Shown in pieces: positions 16,843 to 25,337 of a DNA stretch of 64,000 bases. The stretch comes from Dyella subtropica (GTDB lineage Bacteria; Pseudomonadota; Gammaproteobacteria; Xanthomonadales; Rhodanobacteraceae): assembly GCF_026283965.1 (NCBI RefSeq), contig NZ_JAPDPD010000013.1:99418-163417 (forward strand), in the 5' to 3' direction. Position numbers and translations under genes: made by a program. The notes below the pieces were generated by a model. That model did no database searches. It was given only the letters and a program-made list of their open reading frames with translations, and was not told the DNA's origin. The first letter of the stretch is position 1. Each line of letters begins with the position of its first letter.

Positions 16843-17727
16843 CTACTCCGCCTTCGCTCGCTCCATGGCCTCATGGAAAGCAGCCTCATGTCGCTGCACT
16901 TTTTCCTTGTCGCAGTGCTTGCATGCGCACCCTGCTCCTTTTCCCGTCAACATCACTTCCGAGTTCTGGTTGCACTTCTTGCAACGACCGATCCCGCTTG
17001 ATGCAAGTTCGAAGTAGGCACTGAACCAGCGGCATTCGGTGTTCGGCAGCTTTGCTGCGAGCCATGCGTATTCCTGCATCGGCAACCGCCCACCCACACC
17101 GAGTTCCTTCAGGTTCTTGAGGTTAGCCAGTGGCCGAAGCGAATGGACGCTCGATGTGTCGACAGTCAGCGTCTGCAGCCATGTCATGTGTGCAAAGGGT
17201 TCAAGCGACGCGACTTTTTGCCGAGTCCACATGCTTCCGGTCACTGAGAGCGACTCCAGCCCGGTAAGCGCCAGGAGAGGCGAGAAATCCGTGATCGACT
17301 TGAAATTCTCGATGTGCAATTGCTTCAGATCGGACAGAGCCGCCAACGGCTCTACCGATTCGACTTTGGTCGACTTTCCTATGGATAGGTAGCGCAGCTT
17401 CCTCAGGTGCTCGATGGCGCGGAGACTTTTGACGTTGCTTCCCTTGGTGTTGAAGCATTCCAGATCATGTATCTGGCAAGCGGCGTCAAATAGAGGCTGC
17501 GTCACGTGCGTCCATAGAGACAGCCAGCGGACGTGCTGAAGCTCGGGTAGCTTCAGACACCATTGGCGGATTGCCTGCTTCTTTTCCGTTTCCGAAACCC
17601 GTCCAAGATCCCAACTCAGGGTCAGGCGCTCGCCGCCGTCGTAATCCGCGACGTTGACGATCGACCTTGGCCATCGCGAGGTGTGGAAGGGTGACAACGT
17701 CATCGCGTAGGGCGTTTCGCTTTGCAT
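16843..17727 (-). CDS. Leucine-rich-repeat protein with C-terminal zinc-ribbon-like motif
   Basis: 294 aa, no signal peptide. Residues about 60-220 contain irregular leucine-rich repeats (LQHVRWLSLW, LRKLRYLSIG, LSDLKQLHIE, LTGLESLSVT, MTWLQTLTVD, LKNLKELGVG). The C-terminus has cysteines at 249, 252, 267, 269 and 272 (CKKC and CACKHC), which can make one zinc knuckle, then a charged helix. LRR proteins mediate protein-protein contacts; cytoplasmic LRR plus zinc ribbon suggests an adaptor or an immunity-type protein, but no partner is known. The start at 17727 is fixed by an in-frame stop just upstream. Confidence 0.65.
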   Translation of the reverse strand: MQSETPYAMTLSPFHTSRWPRSIVNVADYDGGERLTLSWDLGRVSETEKKQAIRQWCLKLPELQHVRWLSLWTHVTQPLFDAACQIHDLECFNTKGSNVKSLRAIEHLRKLRYLSIGKSTKVESVEPLAALSDLKQLHIENFKSITDFSPLLALTGLESLSVTGSMWTRQKVASLEPFAHMTWLQTLTVDTSSVHSLRPLANLKNLKELGVGGRLPMQEYAWLAAKLPNTECRWFSAYFELASSGIGRCKKCNQNSEVMLTGKGAGCACKHCDKEKVQRHEAAFHEAMERAKAE

Positions 17728-18054
17728 GCGTCCTTATTCCCGAACGTTCGGTGGGCATCCCTTGCGGAGAATAGGGCTGGGCGATGGCGATGTCTGCCAA
17801 AGAGACGTCTTCTTCGTGAAAGCCAAGTCCCAAGCGAAGCTTAGCTACCTCCGCCCCTTTCTGCGTACCGCTATGGCGCTTGTCGATGGCGTTCGCTTCC
17901 TCAACAAGCGCATGCGGGATGAAATGCCCGACGCCAAACTGGAAACGATGCCGAGCACCATTTTCTAGCGCGATGCTCTTTGATTGAGCCATCAAGGGGC
18001 TGCGAACGCAGCAAGTGGAACGGGGCGCAATTGTGAACCCGCCCCGTCATCGTG
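17728..18054. other. 327-bp region with an unresolved open frame
   Basis: A minus-strand frame beginning at 17994 (MAQSKSIALENG) has protein-like sequence over its first about 88 codons, but runs on for 80 codons out of frame into the LRR gene. It may be a truncated gene that lost its stop. A shorter plus-strand frame (17726-17968) is also open. Neither could be confirmed. Confidence 0.35.
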
Positions 18055-19122
18055 TTATCGCGAGGTGACTGCCTTCTCAGCAAGGAAGCGTTCCGACGGC
18101 ACGACTTCCAGCCACGGCTGCGCACCCAGCGCCCGCTCCAGGAAGGCGCGGTGCGAGGCGCCGATGACCAGGAACGTACGCTCACCATCGACACTGGCCA
18201 AAACCCGGTCAAGCCGCGCAACGAGCTCGGCATTGCGTGCATTCCATAGCAGCAACCTTCGCGCACCGGCCGTCCCTGCCGACGGCTTTTCAAACACGTC
18301 CCATTCGGAAGCGCGATCGAGCTTCGCGTAGTCGCTGCCATTGAACCAATGCAGCGTGTCGAGCAGCGCTCCCTCGCCGGTCGTTGGCTGCCAGTGCGCG
18401 TCGAAGGCCTGCTTCAGCCGTTCAATGGAAGCCTTCAGCTCCGGCCGCTCAAAGAAAACTGTCAACTCGGGCACCAACGCCATCATGGTGACCTCGTCCT
18501 CGAACGTGTCCACCGCATAGATGCGATGAAGACCGCTGCGCTTTGCGAGTGCCACCGCGATCGCCGCCGGCTCCTTGGGACTGTCGCGGAGTTTGTCGAG
18601 GCTGGCCACGGTCTCGGCATCGAGCGCCTTGATGGCCTCGGCACGTTCACCCTCGCCCAGCTCCGACCAGTTCAGGACCGCCGACCACATCTCGTAGCCG
18701 GCAAGCTGCAGCTGGACCAGCCGCACGCGCTCGCCTGTGCTCAACTGCCCCCAATGCGCCAACAGCGTGATGGCTTGCGAGCGCGCATCCGCGGGTGACA
18801 CACCAAGCGCAAGCTGTTGTGGCATGCCCAACTGAACCTGCTTCTCGGCAAACGTGGATAGCCGGCTGGCATTGCCCGCCACGTCATGAAGAGCCGTTTC
18901 AATCCCCGCACCATCCATGGCCTCGATGCAAACCGCAGTCGGCGCATACGTAGCAAGCGACGCGATGACTCTTTCGGCCTGCGCCGCCGTAGGCGCAGGC
19001 TTCAGGGAAGCCAGATGAGCGGAGCCCAACACCATGACGCTGGGCTGCGCCATGGCACTTGTCCCCATCAGAAGCCCGATGGCCAGAGCGAGAGCCTGAC
19101 GAGTCATTCGACGACATTCCAT
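18055..19122 (-). CDS. Exported DUF5694-like (TraB/GumN-related) protein
   Basis: 355 aa from the ATG at 19122, which has AAGGAGAG upstream; a longer frame to 19143 lacks a Shine-Dalgarno. The signal peptide is about 22 residues (LAIGLLMGTSAMAQ). The mature protein starts with VMVLGSAHLA, has APTAVCIEAMDG and YAVDTFEDEV in the middle, and ends with ERTFLVIGASHRAFLERAL. The repeated hydrophobic strand + GSAH/GASH pattern is that of the DUF5694/TraB-like superfamily, in which paired His and Glu residues are proposed to bind metal. Function unknown; probably periplasmic. Confidence 0.7.
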   Translation of the reverse strand: MECRRMTRQALALAIGLLMGTSAMAQPSVMVLGSAHLASLKPAPTAAQAERVIASLATYAPTAVCIEAMDGAGIETALHDVAGNASRLSTFAEKQVQLGMPQQLALGVSPADARSQAITLLAHWGQLSTGERVRLVQLQLAGYEMWSAVLNWSELGEGERAEAIKALDAETVASLDKLRDSPKEPAAIAVALAKRSGLHRIYAVDTFEDEVTMMALVPELTVFFERPELKASIERLKQAFDAHWQPTTGEGALLDTLHWFNGSDYAKLDRASEWDVFEKPSAGTAGARRLLLWNARNAELVARLDRVLASVDGERTFLVIGASHRAFLERALGAQPWLEVVPSERFLAEKAVTSR

Positions 19123-19257
19123 TTCCACTCTCCTTATGCCCAAAGGCTAACGGCAGCAGACATTAGGGACCGGTGACATACAAGGAGCGTGCTGGACGTA
19201 ATGACCTGTCGTTTGTCATGACCCCCATTTGGCGGATCGCAGAAATGAGCAGCGGGG

Positions 19258-19361
19258 TCGCCATTTTCCCGTCCCATTCGACCGGGAGATTCCGGCGCGA
19301 GGCCGGCTCATCGATCGCCTGCGCCAAGGCGCCCGTCATCCCGGCGAAGCTGGGATGACGA
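19258..19361. pseudogene. Degenerate fragment of the DUF6630-like gene joined to a REP unit
   Basis: 19271-19335 closely matches 11048-11118 inside the gene 10825-11364: both contain CCCATTCGACCG and CTCATCGATCGCCTG in the same spacing and orientation. The match ends at a REP hairpin (CGTCATCCCGGCGAAG ... GGGATGACGAG, 19334-19361). No open frame is maintained. It is the main content of the 356-bp gene-free stretch 19123-19478. Confidence 0.6.
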
Positions 19362-19478
19362 GCTTGATCGGGTTCGAAGCCCCTATGTTGCGGTCCAACC
19401 TTGCTAGTTCGCGTTACAGATCGCGATGGAGCGACGCCGAACTGTAGTAGAGCTCGCCCAACTGCGAATCACGCCCCT

Positions 19479-20396
19479 CTACGAGGCCAGCGCGAAATCG
19501 ATCGCTGCGCACACCGCGGCCGCCTGCGCAGCATTGCACTGCTCGGGGCTAGCCTGGGGACTGTCGGGATAGACTTCCGTGGTCGTGGTGTAGCGCGCGG
19601 GGGTGATGCTTGCGCAGAGTCCGAGTTTCTTCAGCGGATAGTTGATGACACCCGGCGCGACCACGGCCGAGCCGATGATCTGGCCGTTGCTGTCAGCGGG
19701 GGCGATGTGGGTGACCTTGGCGACCGCCGCGATCACCGCCTGCTGGAATGCGGGTTGCGGATTCTCGCTGTCGTCCACCACGTAGAAACCATCCGGAATC
19801 TCACCGGGTTCGAAAGCCGCACCGTCGCGCGCGGCCAACGCCGGCCGGAACTCCGATTCATCGGTGTCGGTGGTCTCGTGCAGATCGATATGCACCAGCA
19901 CGCGGTCGCGGAAAGGTGCGACCAAGCGCATGAGGGCCGCTGATTCCTGCGCCGGACTGTTGTCGCGGAACGAACGGTTCGGGTCTATCGCCTGCGGATT
20001 CCAGCGATGGATGCGCTCGTAGGCCCAGGGGCTGACGCAGGGAGCAACAACAAGATTGGCGCGGCCTGCGTAGGCTTCCGCATACCGGTCGACAAACTGC
20101 AACGCCCCGTGCACGCCGCTGGTCTCGTAGCCATGCACGCCGCCCGTTACCAGCACGCAGGGGAGCTCATGCTTCCAATGACGGCTCTTGATCGCCACCA
20201 GCGGATAGCTGTCGGGTGAGTAATCAAGACGGCCGTACTCCACCACGTCGAAACGCGAACGCAGCGCTTCCACCGCGCTCAACACATCCGCCGCGTAGCT
20301 GCGCTGGCGCGTCTGCCGCGCCAGCCAGGCGGCAACATCCGCGGGGCCCCAGGGCGTGCCGGGCGTACCGATGGGATAGGTGGCTTGGTTCGTCAT
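19479..20396 (-). CDS. M14-family zinc carboxypeptidase
   Basis: 305 aa from the ATG at 20396 (MTNQATYP). Metallocarboxypeptidase / succinylglutamate-desuccinylase-like fold: the Zn ligands are His and Glu in GGVHGYET and His in VLVHIDLHETT, with substrate-binding NPNRSF-like sequence IDPNRSFRD. No signal peptide is visible, so a cytoplasmic peptidase of the M14 branch is likely. Family members remove C-terminal residues or release amino acids from small peptides. Convergent or overlapping genes are absent; downstream is the 19.2-kb repeat debris. Confidence 0.8.
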   Translation of the reverse strand: MTNQATYPIGTPGTPWGPADVAAWLARQTRQRSYAADVLSAVEALRSRFDVVEYGRLDYSPDSYPLVAIKSRHWKHELPCVLVTGGVHGYETSGVHGALQFVDRYAEAYAGRANLVVAPCVSPWAYERIHRWNPQAIDPNRSFRDNSPAQESAALMRLVAPFRDRVLVHIDLHETTDTDESEFRPALAARDGAAFEPGEIPDGFYVVDDSENPQPAFQQAVIAAVAKVTHIAPADSNGQIIGSAVVAPGVINYPLKKLGLCASITPARYTTTTEVYPDSPQASPEQCNAAQAAAVCAAIDFALAS

Positions 20397-20516
20397 GGCG
20401 TGACTGGCTCCAAAGTGCATCGGGGTAAGGCGACGGAATGTAGCACTGCTGGGTATGAGGCCGGAGCCACCTTCAAGCAACGACGCCGCCGCACCTCCCC
20501 CCTTACTGGTGCGTGT

Positions 20517-20954
20517 CTAGGGATTGGTACCAAACACCCGCCGATAGACACTGGGTGTTGCGGTCAGCATTTGCCTGACCCGCTCTTGTGTGAGGCTTCG
20601 CCAGGCCCAGCGGATGATCAGCGGCCGCTGGCGAAACGGGAAGAAGCCCACCTTGCCGGGCTCGATGACTCCCTGTGCGATGGCTATTACAAACTGGCCG
20701 TTACCGGCCAAGCAAAGCCAATGAGCATCAATCTCCAGTATCTCGCCGGACCGGGCGTTCCCTGTATGCGGGTGCCACCGATGAACGACGCGCAAGCTCG
20801 ATGCCGGCATCCCCACCCCATGCACCATGGCGCGCTGTTCTGCGAACGAAGCATTCAACACTTCGTCCCCTGACTCACCATCGAAACTCCAGAACCGGTA
20901 CGTCACCGCCGGCACCAGCATCACAAACGCAGCAAACCCAAGCATGAACCACAT
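20517..20954 (-). CDS. Membrane-anchored hypothetical protein
   Basis: 145 aa. An N-terminal hydrophobic segment (WFMLGFAAFVMLVPAVTY) probably serves as a membrane anchor; the rest is soluble and begins with an acidic stretch (DGESGDEVLN). Distinctive blocks are RVVHRWHPHTGNARSGEI and WAWRSLTQERVRQML. No family recognised. It lies 11 bp downstream of the 136-aa gene on the same strand, so the two are probably co-transcribed. Confidence 0.5.
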   Translation of the reverse strand: MWFMLGFAAFVMLVPAVTYRFWSFDGESGDEVLNASFAEQRAMVHGVGMPASSLRVVHRWHPHTGNARSGEILEIDAHWLCLAGNGQFVIAIAQGVIEPGKVGFFPFRQRPLIIRWAWRSLTQERVRQMLTATPSVYRRVFGTNP

Positions 20955-20965
20955 CGCCGGACGTC

Positions 20966-21376
20966 CTAGTTTTCCGTTAGCAGAAATTGACTGATCCTTC
21001 GCCTGAGCGCCAGATCATCAATCGATTTGGCCTCATCGTCCGCGGCTATTGCGTACTCGCGAGCCAGAGAGTGCTCGCCGAGATTCTTGTAGCGTTCGGC
21101 CAGCGCAAACCTGATGGAGGCACGATAAGGCCGTGCATCATCTCCAACCGCTAGATCGAGCGCCATAAAGTAGAGATCCAGCGACGCCCTGTCATCGATC
21201 GTGAAGTCCGCGAGGCTCTCCCACAGGAACGGATGGTCACGCCCCTCCAGACTCTGCGCCTCGCAGTATTCCTTGAGCTCGTTGTAATGACTCCAGTAAC
21301 GATCCTTTCTGTCTTCGTTGACGAGAAGAACCGCCAGATCCATAACCCGGCTCCATATGTCGTTCGCGAGTTCCAT
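20966..21376 (-). CDS. Small helical (TPR-like) hypothetical protein
   Basis: 136 aa from the ATG at 21376 (MELANDIW); a start 9 nt upstream is possible. Soluble, acidic and entirely helical in character, with TPR-like spacing in SLDLYFMALDLAVGDD, SIRFALAERYKNLG and HSLAREYAIAADDEA. Proteins of this size and style are often immunity proteins or adaptors, but nothing here proves that. It is followed after 11 bp by the membrane-anchored gene at 20517-20954. Confidence 0.55.
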   Translation of the reverse strand: MELANDIWSRVMDLAVLLVNEDRKDRYWSHYNELKEYCEAQSLEGRDHPFLWESLADFTIDDRASLDLYFMALDLAVGDDARPYRASIRFALAERYKNLGEHSLAREYAIAADDEAKSIDDLALRRRISQFLLTEN

Positions 21377-21385
21377 CTTCCCCAC

Positions 21386-21976
21386 CCGGGCCTATAACGG
21401 CCGTTTGCTCACCCGTGTCCCATGCCAGCCATTTGGTTGCCGGCTTCATTGACCGACTCGATGGCAACACATTCTTCATTACGAGGACCGATAGCGTAGC
21501 TGATCGATCAGCTCACTCAGCCTCGCTTTTGACCACTGTCGCACCATGGCCTCGCCGCCCATGCGTGTCGGACTGTCTTCGAGGGCGTGGCTGTGGCGAT
21601 GCGACCTGAGATCACGGGACGACAGTGCGATCTGTATGCGCCGCGCATGCAGCACCACGATCTGCCTAGCGCTCAGATGCAACGAGGCCGGGCGAGGCCT
21701 CGAGCAGCCAGGCGCTGGGACTCTGCGGGGGAGATGGTCACCCTGGTTCGACCTCCGGGCCAGCGTGGCCAACGCCGATGGTCCAGATCCCCTTCGTGTT
21801 CTTGTAGGCGGTCAGACGCTCGCCTTCGGCTTCCACGAGGAAGCTTTCAAGACGAGGAGTTAATTTCCAGGCCAGGTGTTGCTCCTACCGTAGGACAACG
21901 CCGATTGCTACGGATCAGTAGGGAACGGTAAGGTTTGCCACGAAATGGATAGAACAGCCCGAACGGAGCCTCGGTG
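21386..21976. other. 591-bp region without a supported gene
   Basis: Several overlapping frames are open on both strands, but none has a ribosome binding site, protein-like composition or recognisable motif. The last about 130 bp are likely the promoter and leader of the LprI-like gene. Possible remnant of decayed coding DNA. Confidence 0.4.
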
Positions 21977-22402
21977 ATGAAGAAGATGGCATGTGGGTTT
22001 GTATCGATGTTGCTGTTGTCGCCCACGCTGTGGGGCACGGCCACCTCAGCACAAGACGAGCAGGCGGTGGTTTCCAGGCTGTACGGGCTACGGCCATCGT
22101 ATGGCCAATGTCTATTGAAGGCTGGTGATGCCACCGCACCAAACAAGGGGTGCATGGAGGTAGAACTGGACTACCAGGACAAGCGCCTAAATAAGGCTTA
22201 TCAAGCAATGATGGCTAAGCTAAGCCCTGCACTAAGGGTAAAGCTCAAAGCTGAAGAAGCCGTGTGGATTCAGTATCGGGATAATCGCTGTGCATCGGTT
22301 GTAGACGATATCGAGCGTCCCGAGCTAGAGCCATTGAGCTGCAAAGTTGATGAAACAGGAAAACAAGCAACGGACATGGAGGCCAGACTGTTTGCTCAAT
22401 AG
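21977..22402 (+). CDS. Exported DUF1311 / LprI-type protein
   Basis: 141 aa with a signal peptide of about 25 residues. The mature part has the layout of the DUF1311 (PF07007, LprI) family: CLLKAGDATAPNKGCMEVE, then LDYQDKRLNKAYQAMMAKLSP and the signature AEEAVWIQYRDNRCA. Family members are periplasmic or surface proteins; LprI of M. tuberculosis inhibits lysozyme. The ATG at 21977 is used; a GTG lies immediately before it. Confidence 0.75.
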   Translation: MKKMACGFVSMLLLSPTLWGTATSAQDEQAVVSRLYGLRPSYGQCLLKAGDATAPNKGCMEVELDYQDKRLNKAYQAMMAKLSPALRVKLKAEEAVWIQYRDNRCASVVDDIERPELEPLSCKVDETGKQATDMEARLFAQ

Positions 22403-22591
22403 TGCGCCTAATGGCTTCGGCGTAGATGTGATGAAATCAGGCCAGGTTCGTCCTTCGGATTTCCTGACTAGCAATGAGGCAACCCGGCCCCGTTCTATAT
22501 AGCTTCTTTTCAAAAAATGAGGCAATCAATGGTGACCTCGTTTTAACCGAATTGCACGGCAATGACTGGCTAAGCCACCGACACGTCCCAG

Positions 22592-23191
22592 TCACGGCGC
22601 CACCGTGCTGATGTCTTCGACATACACCAACTCACACGCGCCGTTTCCGGTGTCTTCGCGTGTCATCGACGTATGCCACTGCCAACCATCCGGCCGACTT
22701 GCATCGACAAGAAATCCCTCTAGATGCACCAGCTGCCCCGGACGTATCCGCTCCAGCGAATGACGGACCATGTCGTCGGAAGGGATCATGTGCATATTGG
22801 CGCTGGAGGTTTCGATATCACGTTGTGGAATCGGAAACTCTTGAACGTGCCAGTAGTAGAAGCGGTTGGATTGGCTGATGGTGATCTTTGCCAACACGGC
22901 GCTGTCGGACATGCGCCCCCAGCCAAGCGCGAGATCCACCGGGGCAAGCGAGGCGCCGGCATCGTAGCGATAGTCTTCCCGTGAAAGAACACGGGCAGTC
23001 AACTCGAAGCGAGCACGTGTCGTGAGGGTTACGTCACCTCGCTGCAGTTGCGTGCCGTGGTCGATATCGACCTGTAGAGGTGCATCCGGCGCGAGTATCC
23101 CTGGCGCCTGCGCCACGGGCCGTTGCCGCCACGTATGAAGCGCGCCCCAGCCGATCAACAGGAAGAGCAATGCGAGAACCCACTTCTGCAT
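22592..23191 (-). CDS. Membrane-anchored hypothetical protein, duplicate copy A
   Basis: 199 aa. One N-terminal membrane helix (WVLALLFLLIGWGAL) leaves a periplasmic domain with beta-strand character (DVTLTTRARFELTARVLSRE, DSAVLAKITISQSNRFYYW) and a conserved-looking end (ELVYVEDISTV). No named family recognised. A second copy at 28149-28748 differs at only about 11 positions, and similarity extends about 70 bp upstream. This copy lacks the partner gene that overlaps the 3' end of copy B. Confidence 0.65.
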   Translation of the reverse strand: MQKWVLALLFLLIGWGALHTWRQRPVAQAPGILAPDAPLQVDIDHGTQLQRGDVTLTTRARFELTARVLSREDYRYDAGASLAPVDLALGWGRMSDSAVLAKITISQSNRFYYWHVQEFPIPQRDIETSSANMHMIPSDDMVRHSLERIRPGQLVHLEGFLVDASRPDGWQWHTSMTREDTGNGACELVYVEDISTVAP

Positions 23192-23602
23192 AAGCGCTCA
23201 ATACCTCACTAGCTTCAACGATGAAAAGGGCAACGCGCCTCAACTCGCCTTCGGCGGAAGCGCCGCGCACCCAGTCCGGGAAACATTACGATAAGACTCC
23301 CGACCAATCGCTGCTCCGTAACGTCAGCATCAAGAAAGGGGGACCCTATCTTTCTTCGATACTAAGCCCCCTTCTTCGCCCTCTGGCAACGCCAGGGGCA
23401 ATGAATTCCCGGGCTTAACTAACCCCCGTTCCGCACCGCCTTCGCGTGAGAAGTCATTGGCAGATCGACCCGCGGCGATATTGTAAGGTTTGGCGTCAGC
23501 GTTTTTCGCCGATGGGCTGGGGATGCTCTGAGCAAGTCTACGCAAATGAGGCCGGAGCACTCCCACCGTGACCATCGCACCGATTTCAACTACCAAGAGC
23601 CC
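23192..23602. other. 411-bp divergent intergenic region
   Basis: No gene is supported. The first about 70 bp resemble the upstream region of copy B at 28750-28820. A hairpin (CTCTGGCAACGCCAGGG) lies near 23382-23398. The right end carries the lectin gene leader, with a CAAGAG site near 23594. Confidence 0.4.
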
Positions 23603-24718
23603 ATGATGAAAGCGACGAAAGGTCTGTGCAGTCTGTTGATGTTGTTGATTCTTCCGTTTGCCGCGCAGGCGGGCGATACCCCCGGCACCTACACCCACTA
23701 TCAGTTCGCTCCTTCGGTGACCGCGCTCGATTCGGTCGACTACGGCATCACCGTGCAAACCGATCCGGGCTACCGCGCCGATGTGTACTGGAGCAACCAG
23801 TTCAGCCTGGTCGGCACGGGCTCTGGCGGTTACACGGGGATGCAAAGCAACGGTGGAAGCCACCGGATGTTTCTGTTCTCGATCTGGGATGCGACCGAAG
23901 CCAAGCCGGGTAGCGAAGGCAGCTATTGCGTGAGTTTCGGCGGCGAGGGCGTGGGCAAGAGTTGCCGCATGGCGCATGAGTGGCAGCAGGGACATACCTA
24001 TCGCTTTCATGTGGCCTATGAGGGCGATCAATGGCTGGGTGTCACCGTCACCGACCTGGCCACCGGCGGCTCATTCAAGCTGGGCAGCATTCGCACGGCC
24101 TCGAACGGTATCTCGCCTCACGGCATGGTCAACTGGACCGAGTACTTCGAGTGGAGCTCCGCCAATGCCAATTGCTTCAACCAGCCTTACGCCAGCGCAG
24201 CCTTTGACTTGCCCCGCGGCAATGGCGGCAACGCGGTAGCGAGCATCTCCGGCACCAGCCTGAGCAAAACCTGCACCGGTTATAGCCAGGCCACCAAAAC
24301 GGCTTCCGGCAGCGTGCAGCGCAATGCGATCGGCAATTCGTTGCGCGGTGCGGTAATCAGCGCGAACGATGTTTGCATCGATGCGAGCGGCGGGGCCCGT
24401 AGCAATGTTCCGGCGATCACCTACAGCTGTACCGGCGGCGAAAACCAGGCCTGGGTGCTCGGGGTGGATCACACACTGCGGCTTCAGAACAACCTGTGCC
24501 TGGATGTTGCCAACGGCAATACCTCGCCAGGCGCCCAAGTCATCGTTTACAGCTGTAACAATGGCCGCAATCAACAGTGGAGCCAGATCGGTACGCAGCT
24601 GCGCAGCGACCTGTCCGGTCTTTGCTTGACCTCGTCAGCCCAGGGTGCGCAGTTGACGATGCAACGGTGCACTGGCGCGGCCAATCAGAACTGGCGGTTG
24701 CCACTGCCGCGGAACTGA
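23603..24718 (+). CDS. Secreted ricin-B-type lectin protein
   Basis: 371 aa with a 23-residue signal peptide (LLMLLILPFAAQA). Residues about 25-215 form a beta-rich N-terminal domain like those of DUF3472-type carbohydrate-associated proteins (TPGTYTHYQFAP, QGHTYRFHVAYEGDQW). The C-terminal about 125 residues form a ricin B-lectin beta-trefoil with three QxW motifs (NQAWVL, NQQWSQ, NQNWRL), one per lobe. The protein is likely exported and binds glycans; no catalytic domain is evident. The start was chosen at the double ATG after CAAGAG. Confidence 0.8.
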   Translation: MMKATKGLCSLLMLLILPFAAQAGDTPGTYTHYQFAPSVTALDSVDYGITVQTDPGYRADVYWSNQFSLVGTGSGGYTGMQSNGGSHRMFLFSIWDATEAKPGSEGSYCVSFGGEGVGKSCRMAHEWQQGHTYRFHVAYEGDQWLGVTVTDLATGGSFKLGSIRTASNGISPHGMVNWTEYFEWSSANANCFNQPYASAAFDLPRGNGGNAVASISGTSLSKTCTGYSQATKTASGSVQRNAIGNSLRGAVISANDVCIDASGGARSNVPAITYSCTGGENQAWVLGVDHTLRLQNNLCLDVANGNTSPGAQVIVYSCNNGRNQQWSQIGTQLRSDLSGLCLTSSAQGAQLTMQRCTGAANQNWRLPLPRN

Positions 24719-24829
24719 CTCGCCGCGCTCTGGCGCTGCCGTGCATAAAGAAAGCTGGCAAAAGAACGGATCGGAGGTAGCTAAGCGTAGTGGCTATCCC
24801 CGTCCCGTTTCTCTCGTTCAAATTAGTGC

Positions 24830-25237
24830 TCACGTTTTCGCCTGCACGCGGCGCGCGCCTGTCTTCGACACCGCCGATGTACCGCTCGCCGGCCCCTGAT
24901 TCAGTGCCAGCGTGCCTGGTATGTGCTGTTTGCCCCAACGCACAAACGCGAGTAGCACGTCGCCCAGAGCGCTTCCCTTCGGGGTGAGTGTGTAGGAGTA
25001 CCGCGTGGGGTGCTGCTGATACGGGGTTCGAAGGACGATACCGGCGGCTTCCAGCCGCTTAAGACGCTCGGCAAGGATGTTGGTGGGAATGCGCTCCATC
25101 GAATCCGCGAGCTCGCCGTAGGTGCGCTTGCCGTGCAGCAAGTCGCGCACCACGAGTAACGACCATTTGTCGCCCACGACGTCCAGCGAATTGGCGACCG
25201 CACAGGCGGAGCGCGTGAAGGTCTTCGCGGTACTCAT
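24830..25237 (-). CDS. HxlR-family transcriptional regulator
   Basis: 135 aa from the ATG at 25237, with GGAGA 7-8 nt upstream. Winged-helix HxlR proteins bind DNA as dimers and often sense electrophiles or redox change. The core is SLDVVGDKWSLLVVRDLLHG, then RTYGELADSMERIPTNILAERL and GIVLRTPYQQHPTRYSYTLT, all diagnostic. A cysteine near residue 12 (RSACAVAN) is at the position of the redox Cys in some members. Divergent from a membrane protein gene; two identical-arm palindromes lie between them. Confidence 0.9.
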   Translation of the reverse strand: MSTAKTFTRSACAVANSLDVVGDKWSLLVVRDLLHGKRTYGELADSMERIPTNILAERLKRLEAAGIVLRTPYQQHPTRYSYTLTPKGSALGDVLLAFVRWGKQHIPGTLALNQGPASGTSAVSKTGARRVQAKT

Positions 25238-25265
25238 GTCCACTTCTCCATGGCCTGCTCAGGTC

Positions 25266-25321
25266 ACTTGCAGACTGCAAGTCATGATGCTACGTTGCCT
25301 TGCAACTTGCAAAATGCAAGT
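25266..25321. promoter_or_regulatory. Pair of HxlR-type operators
   Basis: Two perfect palindromes with the same arms, ACTTGCAGACTGCAAGT (25266-25282) and ACTTGCAAAATGCAAGT (25305-25321), centred 39 bp apart in the 100-bp divergent region. Identical 7-bp arms with only the 3-bp spacer varying strongly suggest dimer sites for the divergent HxlR regulator, controlling both genes. Confidence 0.75.
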
Positions 25322-25337
25322 AACCAAGGAGAGCGTC

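Noticed and set aside
17486..17727. Minus-strand frame from 17995 continuing through the LRR gene
   Set aside because: The second half overlaps the LRR gene in another frame and loses protein-like character; only the part upstream of 17728 might be real.
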